A stretch of DNA of 64,000 nt from Paenibacillus tundrae (GTDB taxonomy: Bacteria > Bacillota > Bacilli > Paenibacillales > Paenibacillaceae): contig NZ_CP145605.1 in assembly GCF_036884255.1 (NCBI RefSeq), positions 3,782,001 to 3,846,000 on the forward strand, written 5' to 3'. Below the pieces are notes generated by a model, which did not search any database, was not told the DNA's origin, and saw only the letters and a program-made list of their open reading frames with translations. This document shows positions 54,638 to 64,000 of the stretch, piece after piece (positions within the stretch are counted from its first letter, which is position 1; each line of letters starts with the position of its first letter). The position numbers and the translations under genes were made by a program.

Positions 54638-55312
54638 TTATTTTAGAATGTAAAGCTCAACATCTTGGAAACCGAATGTGCTCACGGATTGTTTACTGCC
54701 AGGAATGAAAATATCAACGCGTTTACCTTTAATCGCACCGCCTGTATCTCGCGCCGTAGCTACAAACGCTTGTTTCGGCAGTCCTGGGTGTGTGTGACCT
54801 GTCACGAGGACTTTCGTTCCCAGCGGGATCACACTTGGATCTACAGCGATTGTACCCAATTCAAGCGGATTACCGAAGTAATCTACAGCACCCCATTTTC
54901 CGTTTTCGGATGGATCTGCAGAGTACGCTGTTGCCTTCATTTCAATGGACTTGCTGTAATCAAATGTTTTGCCCCAGGCTTCAACCACTTTGCTGTCTGC
55001 ATTGACATCCAAGCTTGCTGTTGTGATCGTTTTAGCCTCTGCTTTGGCTGCTGGAGCCGCTGCTGCTGAGACGGTGTTGGCTTTTCCAGGTACAGTAATT
55101 TTCAGCCCACCATAGATGTTATAAGGTGAAATATTTGCATTTGCTTTAATGAGTGCTTCCATACCTACACCATACTGTTTGGATAAAGTATAGAATGTAT
55201 CCCCCTCTTTGGCCACATGAACAGAGTCAGCGTAAGCTGGAACGGCCTGAATGAGCATAGCTGCTGTCAGCAATGCTGTTGCTGCTTTCGCAATACGTTT
55301 CTTGTTAAACAT
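54638..55312 (-). CDS. LysM and 3D domain cell-wall protein (YocH/Rpf-like)
   Basis: 224 residues: signal peptide (about 1-28, ends AYA), one LysM (about 31-75, VAKEGDTFYTLSKQYGVGMEALIKAN split at 20), an Ala/Lys-rich linker, and a C-terminal 3D domain (about 128-224) with TAYSADP, GTIAVDPSVIPLGTKVLV and ATARDTGGAIKGKRVDIF, whose Asp residues are the MltA/Rpf-like active site. Probably cleaves peptidoglycan outside the cell. The leader carries a c-di-AMP riboswitch, tying it to turgor and potassium control. Confidence 0.92.
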   Translation of the reverse strand: MFNKKRIAKAATALLTAAMLIQAVPAYADSVHVAKEGDTFYTLSKQYGVGMEALIKANANISPYNIYGGLKITVPGKANTVSAAAAPAAKAEAKTITTASLDVNADSKVVEAWGKTFDYSKSIEMKATAYSADPSENGKWGAVDYFGNPLELGTIAVDPSVIPLGTKVLVTGHTHPGLPKQAFVATARDTGGAIKGKRVDIFIPGSKQSVSTFGFQDVELYILK

Positions 55313-55328
55313 GGTCTTCCTCCCTCAT

Positions 55329-55503
55329 TATGCCTGCGAGGTTAGTTGTCGGATTCGGATGGAGGAAACCACCCTATAGGTTCAATCACATGCCCTTAAC
55401 GTTATGTACGCCCTAATTCACCCCTAGCAGTACGCGAACATCAATCCTCGTTTCTGCATCGTTACATCCCCCGCACTTCCTCCTCGGAAGTTTCGGCAGG
55501 AAC
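55329..55503 (-). ncRNA. c-di-AMP riboswitch (ydaO/yuaA)
   Basis: On the minus strand CCTGCCGAAACTTCC opens the motif, followed by GCGGGGGA, AGGGGTGAAT, GGTTTCCTCCATCCGAATCC and GACAACTAACCTCGCAGGC, in the order of the ydaO consensus; CCTGC and GCAGG close the outer stem. It ends about 20 nt before the LysM-3D start. In the known class c-di-AMP binding turns the downstream gene off. By-eye match. Confidence 0.92.
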
Positions 55504-55692
55504 AATATATCACAATCTTGTAACCTATAGTTGTAGTAAATCTTACCAGTACGTTTATGACACATCAAAATTGGTTAATAAAACAAGCCTTTTTCATATT
55601 AATAATTCATATATGTCTTCTATATAAGTAACAAAAAAGTTACCTTTTATTCCATTGATCCTTCTGATTATGTATCTCCGGAAAACAAATAA
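55504..55692. other. AT-rich leader/promoter region
   Basis: Between the riboswitch and the next terminator. It should hold the promoter of the LysM-3D gene; no clear -35/-10 pair was chosen and no gene is visible. Confidence 0.4.
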
Positions 55693-55731
55693 AAACAACC
55701 CTGCCGACGATGATGTCGACAAGGCTGTTTG
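55693..55731 (-). terminator. Terminator of the amino-acid ABC operon
   Basis: On the minus strand ACAGCCTTGTCGAC pairs with GTCGGCAGGGTTGT (imperfect, 6-nt loop), followed by TTTTTATTTG. Confidence 0.8.
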
Positions 55732-55786
55732 TTACTCTTCATTCAATAGTGTATCCCCAGCTGCTCGGCAGCTTATGATCACATTA

Positions 55787-56515
55787 CTATAGAACTTTGG
55801 CAAGAAAATCACGTGTACGAGCATTCTTAGGTGCACCAAACACTTCATCAGGTGTTCCTTGCTCAATAATTACTCCGCCATCCATAAACAGAATTCGGTC
55901 TCCTACTTCACGAGCGAAGCCCATCTCATGCGTAACAATGACCATCGTCATTCCACCCTCTGCCAGGCGTTTCATGACATCAAGCACCTCTCCAACCATC
56001 TCTGGATCGAGTGCTGAAGTTGGCTCGTCAAACAACATTACATGTGGTTGCATCGCCAAGGCTCTCGCAATCGCAATACGTTGTTTTTGTCCACCTGACA
56101 ACTGGTTAGGGTATGCATCTTTTTTGTCAGAAAGACCCACCGTTTTAAGCAAATCGGCTGCAATCTGATCTGCTTCCTGTACCGATTGTTTCTTTACTTT
56201 GATTGGAGCAATCGTGATGTTCTGCTGAATCGTCTTATGAGGAAACAGGTTGAAATGTTGAAACACCATACCCATCTTTTCACGCGTAGCATTGATGTTA
56301 TGCTTCGGTTCTGTAATTGAAACACCTTCGAATAGGATCTCGCCTGAAGTCGGCTGCTCAAGCAGGTTCAGACAACGCAAAAATGTACTTTTACCCGAAC
56401 CGGATGGTCCAATGACAACGACAACCTCGCCTTTGCCAATCGTGACATCAATGCCTTTTAATACTTCATTTTTTCCATAGGATTTATATAATTGACTAAC
56501 GTCGATCACTTGCAT
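55787..56515 (-). CDS. Polar amino-acid ABC transporter ATPase (GlnQ-like)
   Basis: 242 residues, normal for the family. Walker [14 protein letters not shown] (about 36-48), Q-loop [13 protein letters not shown] (about 84-96), signature LSGGQKQR (about 139-146), Walker [15 protein letters not shown] (about 160-173), H-loop VTHEMGFA (about 200). It drives uptake of a polar amino acid. It overlaps the 3' end of the fused binding-protein/permease gene by 20 bp. AAAGGAAG precedes ATG. Confidence 0.93.
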   Translation of the reverse strand: MQVIDVSQLYKSYGKNEVLKGIDVTIGKGEVVVVIGPSGSGKSTFLRCLNLLEQPTSGEILFEGVSITEPKHNINATREKMGMVFQHFNLFPHKTIQQNITIAPIKVKKQSVQEADQIAADLLKTVGLSDKKDAYPNQLSGGQKQRIAIARALAMQPHVMLFDEPTSALDPEMVGEVLDVMKRLAEGGMTMVIVTHEMGFAREVGDRILFMDGGVIIEQGTPDEVFGAPKNARTRDFLAKVL

Positions 56516-57953
56516 TCAACTTCCTTTCCAGTCGTCCGAGCAGCTTGGACAATATGAAGGTCATTACAAAATAAATAGCTGCTGCAATAAGGAATGGATT
56601 CATCCCTTGGTACGTAATATTTTTGACCACACTTGCTTGATACATAATGTCGACCATACCAATAACCGAGATGATGGAAGACTCTTTAATAATCGTTACG
56701 AACTCATTACCGATTGCAGGTAATACGGCCTTGAACGCTTGTGGCAATATAATGTAGCGCATCGCTGCACCTCTACCCATACCCAGTGAACGAGCAGCCT
56801 CTAATTGTCCACGATCTACACCTTGTACCCCTGCACGGAAGATCTCCGCAAGGTAAGCACCACTGTTGATGGAGAGTGTGATTACACCGGCTTGTAGCGC
56901 CGAGAAATTAATTCCGAAGGTCAGTGACAATCCATAATAGATAATCATCAATTGCACGAGCATTGGCGTACCACGAATCAGTTCAACATACGCTGTACCG
57001 ATCCAACGCAGAATAGCCATATCATGCATACGGAACATACAGATAATCAAACCGATGATTACCCCGAACAATACACCGAGTGCAGATAACAAAAGGGTAT
57101 AACCTATCCCTGTCGCATAGAAGCTTTTATACGCCCAGAATACTTGAAAAATATTTTTGGTATCTTTACCTGCCATCAATTGGCTTGCTTCGGTTACCAT
57201 TTCTTCAATTCTATTTTCGCTCTTAAGCCGTTCCAACGTACTATTTACGGCATTTAGCAACTCGGTATTGCCTTTGCGAATCCCGATTGCAGCCTCGACC
57301 TGCTCTTCGTCCACCACAATAGGTGCAAGACCGATGGCATCGTCCAGATAACCAGCAGCTACGGTATCTTCTACAATCGCAGCATTTACACGCTTGGTCT
57401 GCAATTGCAGAACGATATCGGAGATTTTATCCAGTGCCGTTAATTTGGCACCCGAGATTCCCTGACCAATGGTTTCCTGAATAGAACCCTTTTGAACCCC
57501 GATTTTCTCATTTTGCAGATCCGCCATCGTTTGATATTTATCTGTATCCTCGGTGCGAATCATAATGACTTGCTTCGATTTATAATACGTATCAGAGAAA
57601 TCGATACTTTTCTTACGCTCATCCGTTGGTGTCATACCTGAGATGACTAAGTCCACACGACCACTCTGGAGTGCCGGTAGAAGTCCGTCAAATCCCATAT
57701 CCTCAATGACAAGCTCTGCTCCCAGATCAGCAGCGATTTCTTTTGCAATTTCAATATCAAATCCAACAATTTCATCTTTTCCATTAATCACTTTATGGAA
57801 TTCATATGGTGCGAAGTCGGCACTTGTGCCGAGCACCAATTTTTTACCGCCTGAATTGTCCGTAGTGCCGCTTGCGAGTACCGTCGGTACAGCAACTGTC
57901 AACATCAGTACAAAGGCCAGCAGCATCATGGTATAACGACTAATCAATTTCAA
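56496..57953 (-). CDS. Amino-acid ABC transporter, fused substrate-binding protein and permease
   Basis: 485 residues from TTG 57953, which has AAGGGGAG 7 nt upstream; the frame is open to 58040. N-terminal signal or anchor (about 5-28), an SBP_bac_3 domain (about 38-260, [37 protein letters not shown]), then a HisM/GlnP permease domain (about 280-480) with the EAA loop [25 protein letters not shown]. The binding protein is thus covalently joined to the membrane part, as in GlnPQ-type systems of Gram-positives. Likely glutamine, glutamate or arginine. Confidence 0.92.
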   Translation of the reverse strand: MKLISRYTMMLLAFVLMLTVAVPTVLASGTTDNSGGKKLVLGTSADFAPYEFHKVINGKDEIVGFDIEIAKEIAADLGAELVIEDMGFDGLLPALQSGRVDLVISGMTPTDERKKSIDFSDTYYKSKQVIMIRTEDTDKYQTMADLQNEKIGVQKGSIQETIGQGISGAKLTALDKISDIVLQLQTKRVNAAIVEDTVAAGYLDDAIGLAPIVVDEEQVEAAIGIRKGNTELLNAVNSTLERLKSENRIEEMVTEASQLMAGKDTKNIFQVFWAYKSFYATGIGYTLLLSALGVLFGVIIGLIICMFRMHDMAILRWIGTAYVELIRGTPMLVQLMIIYYGLSLTFGINFSALQAGVITLSINSGAYLAEIFRAGVQGVDRGQLEAARSLGMGRGAAMRYIILPQAFKAVLPAIGNEFVTIIKESSIISVIGMVDIMYQASVVKNITYQGMNPFLIAAAIYFVMTFILSKLLGRLERKLNASDRR

Positions 57954-58077
57954 CCCTGTTCTCCCCTTACAATACTTTGTATACGACTTTGTCCATAGTT
58001 TTACTTCACTCGATATATCTGCTTTTGAGAAGCTGCCCATAAAAATGATGCATAAGCCTCATATCGATGCCTGAGTC

Positions 58078-58106
58078 ATTATAAAGTACAATGCATGATT
58101 ATGCAA
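58078..58106 (-). promoter_or_regulatory. Promoter of the amino-acid ABC operon
   Basis: TTGCAT (58106-58101), 17-bp spacer, TATAAT (58083-58078) on the minus strand, about 125 bp before the TTG start. Confidence 0.7.
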
Positions 58107-58206
58107 TGCATTTTGTTTTTACAAATCTTGACTTGTTTCTGAAAAATGAGAGCAAACATGATATAATCATTTCACTATTTTTATTTTCTTGCAGAAGGAG
58201 CCTGTT

Positions 58207-59382
58207 ATGACACATTCCAAATCACAAATTTTAACGGTTATTGACCAATATGCTTCCCGTTTTAAAGAAATTTCATCATACATCGGTGCAAATCCCGAAC
58301 TTGGCAACGAAGAGTATCTTGCCTCTGCTCGCTTAAAAGAAGAATTAACATATCATGGCTTCGAAGTAGAAGCGCCGATTCTCGGACTTGATACAGCTTT
58401 TATTGGAACTTACACCGCTGCTAAGTCTGGGTCAACCATCGCTTTATTGTGCGAATATGATGCCTTACCTGAGATTGGTCATGCCTGTGGACATCACCTC
58501 ATCTGTATGATGAGTCTCGGCGCAGCTGTAGGTCTCAAGTCGATCCTCGATGAAGTGGGAGGAACCCTTAAAGTGTTCGGTACACCTGCCGAAGAGACGC
58601 GTGGTGCCAAAGTTCCTATGGCCGAGGCAGGCATGTTCGATGACTGTGATATTGCGATCATGGCTCACCCTTATTATGCTTATGAAAGATCAGGAAGCTC
58701 GCTCGCAATTGATGCCGTGCAGTTTGAGTTCCATGGCAAATCTTCTCACGCTGCAGCTAGCCCGCACGAAGGCATCAATGCACTCGATGCAGTCATCCAA
58801 ACCTTTAATGGCATTAATGCTTTTCGGCAACAGGTCAAAAGCACTGTTAGAATTCACGGTGTAATTAATCATGGTGGACAAGCTGCGAACATTATCCCTG
58901 ATTATGCTTCTGCTCAATTTTATGTACGGGCTTCCACTCGTAAAGAACTGAATGTCCTCACCAAGCGGATCATTCAAATTGCAGAAGGATCGGCATTGCA
59001 GACTGGATGTAAGCTGGTCACGTCCAACTATGAAACTTCTTATGATGAGATGGTAACCAACGAGCGCTTATCAAACACATTTAGCGAAAACTTAGTTCAA
59101 CTCGGGATTCCACAAGAAGAGATCGTAAGTGGCAATGATCATGGCTCGATGGATATTGGTAATGTATCCCTTCGCTGTCCAGCGATTCACCCTTACATTC
59201 GTGTTGTGGATGAAGTTCATACCCTGCATTCCATTGAGTTCCGTGATTTGGCTCTACAGGAACGTGCGCTTGACGGTATGATTCTAGGTGCCAAGGCGCT
59301 TGCAACAACCGCTTACGATGTACTAACTCAGCCCTCATTGCTGGAAGCGATCCAGTCTGAGTTTAAGCAGCTTAAATATTAA
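58207..59382 (+). CDS. M20 family amidohydrolase
   Basis: 391 residues from ATG 58207 with AAGGAG 6 nt upstream (an in-frame TTG at 58189 is part of that site). LLCEYDALPEIGHACGHHLICMM (about 80-102, split) carries the metal-binding Asp and CGHH of peptidase M20D, PAEETRGAKVPM (about 131) the catalytic Glu, and HGKSSHAAASPHEGINALDAV (about 176-196) opens the dimerisation domain. It cleaves an N-acyl amino acid or dipeptide. Divergent from the amino-acid ABC operon, suggesting peptide or acyl-amino-acid scavenging. Confidence 0.9.
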   Translation: MTHSKSQILTVIDQYASRFKEISSYIGANPELGNEEYLASARLKEELTYHGFEVEAPILGLDTAFIGTYTAAKSGSTIALLCEYDALPEIGHACGHHLICMMSLGAAVGLKSILDEVGGTLKVFGTPAEETRGAKVPMAEAGMFDDCDIAIMAHPYYAYERSGSSLAIDAVQFEFHGKSSHAAASPHEGINALDAVIQTFNGINAFRQQVKSTVRIHGVINHGGQAANIIPDYASAQFYVRASTRKELNVLTKRIIQIAEGSALQTGCKLVTSNYETSYDEMVTNERLSNTFSENLVQLGIPQEEIVSGNDHGSMDIGNVSLRCPAIHPYIRVVDEVHTLHSIEFRDLALQERALDGMILGAKALATTAYDVLTQPSLLEAIQSEFKQLKY

Positions 59383-59409
59383 TCAGATGAATTAAATCAT
59401 GCTGCTCAG

Positions 59410-59454
59410 AGTCTACTCACTCCCTTGATTAGGGGTTCAAGAGTAGGCTTTTTC
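59410..59454 (+). terminator. Terminator of the amidohydrolase gene
   Basis: AGTCTACTC pairs with GAGTAGGCT (one G-U), with inner CCC/GGG pairs, followed by TTTTTC. Confidence 0.8.
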
Positions 59455-59624
59455 TTTATGTAGAGTATGTATATAGACCACCAACCTGGAGATGCTGTGA
59501 AAAGGATATGAAAATGTTGAAAAAAAACGCATAATTTCCATAACTTAGGCAGAAAAAACGATTCAACGCTCGCTAACTTGGTTATATAAACATACCTTAT
59601 CTTATAATTTCAGGAGGTGCTGTC

Positions 59625-61373
59625 ATGCTGCTTGAAGCGTTGTACCACGTTCCTCGAGACAAATGGGCTTATGCCTACGATCCGTCTACGATCCATCTGC
59701 GTGTGCGCACCAAGAGAAATGATGTACAGTACGTGACTGCACTCACTGGTGACAAATATGATTGGTCAGGTACCTTCCGTGAAATTCAACTTGAAAAGGC
59801 TGCTGCGGACAGCATGTTCGATTATTGGGAGATCGCGGTTAAACCAAAATTCAAGCGTGTGTCCTACATATTTCGAATTACATCAGACTCGGAAAATATA
59901 TATCTGGCCGACGATGGCATTCATCATGCCCCGCCTTACCCAACTGGAGGATATTATGAGTTCTCTTACATACATGAAATCGATGTATTTAAGGTACCCG
60001 AATGGGCAAAGGAAGCTGTCTTTTATCAAATCATGACCGAGAGGTTCGCGAATGGTAATCCAGAGTTGAATCCCGAAGAAACACAGCCTTGGGGTGGCAA
60101 ACCTGAACTGGATAACTATTTTGGTGGTGACCTACAAGGTGTATTGGATCATCTACAGGATTTAACTGAACTAGGCGTTAACGCAATTTACTTTACTCCC
60201 CTCTTCCAAGCCAACTCCTACCATAAATATGACACCATTGATTATAAAAAAGTAGATCCGCATTTTGGAGACAATGAATTGCTCAAACAAGTAGCCGAAG
60301 CCTGCCATCGACGTGGAATTCGCGTGATGCTTGATGCGGTATTCAACCATTGCAGTGAGGACTTCCCTCCCTTTCAAGATGTGCTAAAGCACGGACAAGC
60401 TTCCAAGTATGCAGATTGGTTCCACATTAATGAATTCCCCGTACAGATCAAGGACGGAATCCCCTCATACGACACATTCGGATTTTATGGCAACATGCCC
60501 AAATTTAATACCGCTAATCCTGAAGTTAAAGCCTATCTCCTCGATGTTGCTGAATATTGGATCAAAGAAATTAAACTGGATGGATGGCGACTAGATGTCG
60601 CAAATGAAGTGGATAATCATTTCTGGCGGGACTTTCGTAAAGTGGTGAAAGCGGCCAATCCTGATGCATATATCGTGGGTGAAGTGTGGAGTGATTCCCT
60701 GACTTGGCTCATGGGAGATCAATTCGATTCGGTGATGAATTACCCTTTTGCCGACAAAGTGCTGGAGTTCTTCTGCGGGTCGATGGATGGTTACAATTTT
60801 GCCAACGAGATGGGATCACTCATCATGCGATACCCGCAGCAAACGAATGAAGTCATTTTCAATATGTTATGCAGCCATGACACCCCTCGTCTGCTGTCCA
60901 GAAGTGGACAAGATAAGCGAAGATTGAAACTTGCGGTCGTTTTCCTTTTCACTTACATTGGAACCCCGTGTATTTTTTATGGAGATGAGGTCGGCATAAG
61001 TGGTGACAGTGACCCAGATTGCCGCAAATGTATGGAGTGGGACTCAGCTAAACAAGATCGGGAGCTATATGATTTTTACCGACTAATGATTGATTTGCGC
61101 AAGAGCAATGAAGCACTGCGTAAAGGTCGATTTCGCTTCTTAAAAGCAGACCAGCATGACCCCTGTATTGTATATGAGCGCATGGATGAACGTCTTCATT
61201 TTACCGTCTGGATGAACAATACCCCAGAGAGTCGTACCCTTTCACACCCTATGGAAACCCAAGATTGGAAAGATGCTCTAACCGAGGAAGAGGTCGTTCC
61301 TACCGGTGGTATCATGCATATCCAACTTGATCCTTACGGCTACCGTATTTTATATCGACTGCTTGATGCTTAA
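59625..61373 (+). CDS. GH13 alpha-glycosidase (neopullulanase / cyclomaltodextrinase type)
   Basis: 582 residues, the usual length for subfamily 20. N-terminal CBM34-like domain (about 1-122), then the (beta/alpha)8 barrel: VMLDAVFNHC (about 234-243), nucleophile Asp324 in GWRLDVANEVD, acid/base Glu353 in VGEVWSD, transition-state Asp419 in CSHDTPR, and a short C-terminal beta domain. No signal peptide, so it acts on maltodextrins or cyclodextrins inside the cell. GGAGG precedes ATG. It stands convergent with glgA and may link maltodextrin use with glycogen. Confidence 0.93.
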   Translation: MLLEALYHVPRDKWAYAYDPSTIHLRVRTKRNDVQYVTALTGDKYDWSGTFREIQLEKAAADSMFDYWEIAVKPKFKRVSYIFRITSDSENIYLADDGIHHAPPYPTGGYYEFSYIHEIDVFKVPEWAKEAVFYQIMTERFANGNPELNPEETQPWGGKPELDNYFGGDLQGVLDHLQDLTELGVNAIYFTPLFQANSYHKYDTIDYKKVDPHFGDNELLKQVAEACHRRGIRVMLDAVFNHCSEDFPPFQDVLKHGQASKYADWFHINEFPVQIKDGIPSYDTFGFYGNMPKFNTANPEVKAYLLDVAEYWIKEIKLDGWRLDVANEVDNHFWRDFRKVVKAANPDAYIVGEVWSDSLTWLMGDQFDSVMNYPFADKVLEFFCGSMDGYNFANEMGSLIMRYPQQTNEVIFNMLCSHDTPRLLSRSGQDKRRLKLAVVFLFTYIGTPCIFYGDEVGISGDSDPDCRKCMEWDSAKQDRELYDFYRLMIDLRKSNEALRKGRFRFLKADQHDPCIVYERMDERLHFTVWMNNTPESRTLSHPMETQDWKDALTEEEVVPTGGIMHIQLDPYGYRILYRLLDA

Positions 61374-61588
61374 GAACATTGATTCAAGAGGTATATGCTA
61401 CATAAAACCATAGAATCTTGTGATAAACTGCCCGCATGGGTAGTCCCGCCTCTATCCATTTGGGTTGGTTTGCACAAAATAGTCTGTGGTTTGTAGCCCT
61501 AAAAGCCGAAATGCTCCAACTTGCGTAGGTCTAGCTACACAAGTTAGAGCATTTTTGGGTTACCTTACGAAATGGATCAACTTGAATA
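61374..61588. other. Gap with terminator hairpins
   Basis: CTGCCC-GCAT-GGGTAG (about 61428-61443) is a small stem. The main terminator lies at 61509-61556. No gene is visible. Confidence 0.5.
61509..61556. terminator. Bidirectional terminator
   Basis: AAATGCTC-C-AACTTG pairs with CAAGTT-A-GAGCATTT, followed by T-rich sequence. Between the convergent GH13 and glgA genes. Confidence 0.85.
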
Positions 61589-63025
61589 TTACTTATCCGT
61601 TGTAATATCTCGATAGATATCCATGTATTCTTCGGCAGAGACATCCCAGCTATAGTCCCCGCTCATCGCATTTTTCACAATCGTCTTCCAATGCTGCTTC
61701 TCTCTGTAGAACTCCTGGGCACGCCGGATCGTATTCATCATGTCATGGGCGTTAAAGTTCGTGAACGAGAATCCGTTCCCTTCACCAGTAAATTCATTAT
61801 AGGACTGCACCGTATCATTCAATCCGCCCGTTTCACGCACGAGAGGGATGCTGCCGTATCGAAGAGCTAGCAGCTGACTGATGCCACATGGCTCGAACCG
61901 TGAAGGCATTAAGAAGAGATCACTTCCTGCATAGAAGCGCCTGGACAAACCATCATTAAACGTAATTTGAGCAGACATCTTGAGCGGGAAACGATTGGCT
62001 GCCTCACGGAACCAATGCTCATAATCGGACTCCCCTGTGCCAAGCACTGCAAATTGAATGTCATCGTAATAGAGCAGTTCGTCAAGTACACGACAGACGA
62101 GATCCAGCCCTTTTGAATCGACAAGACGGGTTACCATAACCATCAGAGGAACGTCTGGACGAACAGGCAGACCAAGCTCCTTTTGTAATTCTACTTTGTT
62201 CTCGATTTTCTTGGATAAGCTTGTTCGATATTTCACTGCGATTTTGTTGTCGGTTGCCGGATTATAACTGTTGGTATCAATTCCATTGACGATTCCGCTG
62301 AAGCGGTTCCCCAGCGAACTAAGCAGCCCATCTAGCCCGTAACCATAATAAGAAGTTTGTACTTCCTGAGCATACGTTGGGCTTACGGTAGTAACATGAT
62401 CCGCATAGACAATGCCTGCTTTCAGAAAATTCACATTACCGTAATATTCCACACCATCCATGGTGAAGTACCGATCATCAAGTTCAAGCAAGTCACTGAA
62501 CAACGAATGTGGGAATACGCCTTGATACAGCAAATTATGTATAGTAAAGACCGTTCGTATCTCACTATAAAACGCATCATGGGCATAATGTGCCTGCAGC
62601 AACAGAGGAATCATACCTGCATGCCAATCATGAGTATGCAGCACATCAGGCTTGAATTCGAGAAGCGGCAATACTTCAAGCACAGCTCGGTTGAAGAACG
62701 CAAACCGTTCCCCATCATCCATATAACCATACACGCCATCCCGTCCAAAATAGTACTCGTTATCTACAAAGTACACTGGGATGCCTTCATATTCCATCAT
62801 TTCGATGCCACAATATTGTCGGCGCCAGCCGAGTGGCACATCCGTCACAATAACAGGTTGCATGGCCTCTTTGTATTCATCAGGTATACCTTTATATTTG
62901 GGTAAAATGACCCGAACATCTGCCCCAGCCTTTTGCAAGGCTTGAGGCAAAGCTCCAATCACATCAGCAAGTCCTCCTGTTTTGATAAATGGATGTGCCT
63001 CTGCGGCAGCAAATAGAATGTTCAC
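61589..63025 (-). CDS. glgA: Glycogen synthase GlgA
   Basis: 478 residues, GT5 fold. FIKTGGLADVIGALP (about 13-27) is the ADP-glucose-binding KTGGL motif, THDWHAGMIPLLLQ (about 131-144) is conserved, and EPCGISQLLALRYGSIPLVRETGGL (about 382-406, split) is the C-terminal catalytic segment with the E-x-x-C-G-x-x-Q pattern. It extends glycogen from ADP-glucose. The start is GTG with AAGGAGG 8 nt upstream, overlapping the glgB stop as GTGA. Last visible gene of the glg operon. Confidence 0.95.
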   Translation of the reverse strand: MNILFAAAEAHPFIKTGGLADVIGALPQALQKAGADVRVILPKYKGIPDEYKEAMQPVIVTDVPLGWRRQYCGIEMMEYEGIPVYFVDNEYYFGRDGVYGYMDDGERFAFFNRAVLEVLPLLEFKPDVLHTHDWHAGMIPLLLQAHYAHDAFYSEIRTVFTIHNLLYQGVFPHSLFSDLLELDDRYFTMDGVEYYGNVNFLKAGIVYADHVTTVSPTYAQEVQTSYYGYGLDGLLSSLGNRFSGIVNGIDTNSYNPATDNKIAVKYRTSLSKKIENKVELQKELGLPVRPDVPLMVMVTRLVDSKGLDLVCRVLDELLYYDDIQFAVLGTGESDYEHWFREAANRFPLKMSAQITFNDGLSRRFYAGSDLFLMPSRFEPCGISQLLALRYGSIPLVRETGGLNDTVQSYNEFTGEGNGFSFTNFNAHDMMNTIRRAQEFYREKQHWKTIVKNAMSGDYSWDVSAEEYMDIYRDITTDK

Positions 63026-64000
63026 GCCTTTTTCCTCCTTCTCGGTTTGACCGGGGTGCTTGCTATAGTTTCAATCGTTTTCTGTCTGACAGAAGTGACT
63101 TGGTTTGATGTCTCATCCGTTTTCCGGCGTGTCGTCTTTTTTAGAATAACCACGCTCAGTGGAGGTAAAACAATTTCCAGACTATATGGATGCCCGTGAA
63201 AAGGAATCTTTTCTGTAGGCAACTGCATATCATTTAGTATACCTGATCCTCCGTAATCGGAATGATCGCTATTCAGAACTTCGGTATACATACCGGGACG
63301 CATGACGCCAATCCGGTAACGCTCCCGCTTGACTGGTTGAAAGTTAATGAGCACAAGGAGTGTATCCGCAGGTTTTTTTCCTTTGCGAACATATGAAATG
63401 ACGCTCTGTGCATGATCATCCGGAGCAATCCATTCATAACCGTCTAAGGAATGATCAAGCTCCCACAACGCTTTCTCGTTGCAGTAAAGCGCAGACAGAT
63501 CCCGCTCAAATTGGTGAAGCTTGCGGTGACTGTCATAGTCTAGTAAGAACCAGTCCAGTTGATCCTCATCTTTCCATTCGATGAACTGGCCAAACTCTCC
63601 TCCCATGAACAATAGTTTTTTACCAGGGAACGTCATAAAGTATCCTAAGAAAGCACGCATCCCGTCAAACTTTTGCTCGTACGTTCCTGGCATTTTGTCC
63701 AGTAATGACTTTTTGCCATGCACGACCTCATCATGGGAGAGAGGAAGCACATAATTTTCAGAGAAGGAGTAGACAACAGGGAATGTGAGCAAATGATGTT
63801 TGGATGGACGTTCATGGAAATCAGACTCGATATAATCCAGCGTATCATTCATCCAACCCATGTTCCATTTGTAGTTAAAGCCTAACCCTCCCACGTCGAC
63901 CGGAGAGGTCACGAGTGGCCACGCACTGGATTCTTCAGCCATCATCAGTGCATAAGGGTAGTATTGGAATACCGTTTGATTCAATTGCTGGAGGAACGCT
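63022..64000 (-). CDS. glgB: 1,4-alpha-glucan branching enzyme GlgB (partial, 5' end off window)
   Basis: The frame runs to the right edge, so only about 326 C-terminal residues are present. AFLQQLNQTVFQYYP at the edge and MMAEESSAWP hold the catalytic acid/base Glu; LPLSHDEVVHGKKSLLDK carries the transition-state His-Asp; the C-terminal beta domain follows (VLNSDHSDYGGSGILN). The last 40 residues are a basic, Thr-rich tail ending RRRKKA, longer than usual. It makes the alpha-1,6 branches of glycogen. Overlaps glgA by 4 bp. The nucleophile Asp lies beyond the edge. Confidence 0.94.
   Translation of the reverse strand, partial: AFLQQLNQTVFQYYPYALMMAEESSAWPLVTSPVDVGGLGFNYKWNMGWMNDTLDYIESDFHERPSKHHLLTFPVVYSFSENYVLPLSHDEVVHGKKSLLDKMPGTYEQKFDGMRAFLGYFMTFPGKKLLFMGGEFGQFIEWKDEDQLDWFLLDYDSHRKLHQFERDLSALYCNEKALWELDHSLDGYEWIAPDDHAQSVISYVRKGKKPADTLLVLINFQPVKRERYRIGVMRPGMYTEVLNSDHSDYGGSGILNDMQLPTEKIPFHGHPYSLEIVLPPLSVVILKKTTRRKTDETSNQVTSVRQKTIETIASTPVKPRRRKKA

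Overview
The window looks like chromosomal DNA of a low-to-mid-GC endospore-forming Firmicute, most likely Paenibacillus or a close relative. This is an inference from gene content and style: strong AGGAGG-type ribosome binding sites, frequent GTG/TTG starts, a B. subtilis-like rbsRKDACB operon, a ykkCD pair under a guanidine-I riboswitch, a c-di-AMP (ydaO) riboswitch before a LysM-3D protein, rifampin phosphotransferase, XerS, and a PspA/DUF350/DUF4178/DUF4247 operon. No rRNA, tRNA, CRISPR array, prophage or transposase gene was found. Both edges cut genes: a serine hydrolase on the left and glgB on the right, both on the minus strand.

Layout. 0-2 kb: secreted beta-lactamase-fold hydrolase (partial). 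2.3-8.0 kb: ribose uptake and phosphorylation operon with its LacI-type repressor and a perfect TGTAACCGGTTACA operator. 8.2-8.7 kb: facing 3' remnants of a SnoaL-like gene and a TetR gene, apparently left by one deletion. 8.9-16.7 kb: chemoreceptor, GH2 glycosidase with divergent AraC regulator, acetyltransferase, methyltransferase. 16.8-21.5 kb: rifampin phosphotransferase behind an 18-bp inverted repeat, ASCH protein, DMT exporter. 21.5-30.7 kb: serine hydrolase, GH1 phospho-glucosidase with RpiR regulator, a three-gene DUF1963/membrane/lipoprotein set, cyclase-family protein, YitT-type protein, MerR regulator with a 19-bp-spacer promoter driving an SDR.

30.8-34.3 kb: the two genes of the carboxyspermidine/carboxynorspermidine polyamine route, preceded by an unusual leader (micro-ORF, long inverted repeat, terminator, multi-hairpin block), then a nucleoside deaminase. 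34.9-46.7 kb: TetR-MMPL exporter pair, glutamine-amidotransferase-like hydrolase, MFS and AraC genes, HAD phosphatase, guanidine-riboswitch-controlled ykkCD exporter, VOC protein, aldo/keto reductase plus SDR, GNAT. 46.9-50.5 kb: XerS followed directly by a 164-bp imperfect palindrome, mobB-moeA, small HNH protein. 50.6-53.6 kb: envelope-stress operon read from an ECF (sigma-W-like) promoter. 53.7-59.4 kb: polysaccharide deacetylase, LysM-3D wall protein, amino-acid ABC transporter with fused binding protein and permease, M20 amidohydrolase. 59.6-64 kb: GH13 enzyme and glgBA glycogen genes.

The most interesting unexplained signals are the leader of the polyamine operon, the 14-bp arms that enclose the whole guanidine riboswitch, the palindrome abutting xerS, the inverted repeat in front of rph, and the PspA operon. 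All calls rest on reading the sequence and on recalled family knowledge; no searches or folding programs were run.
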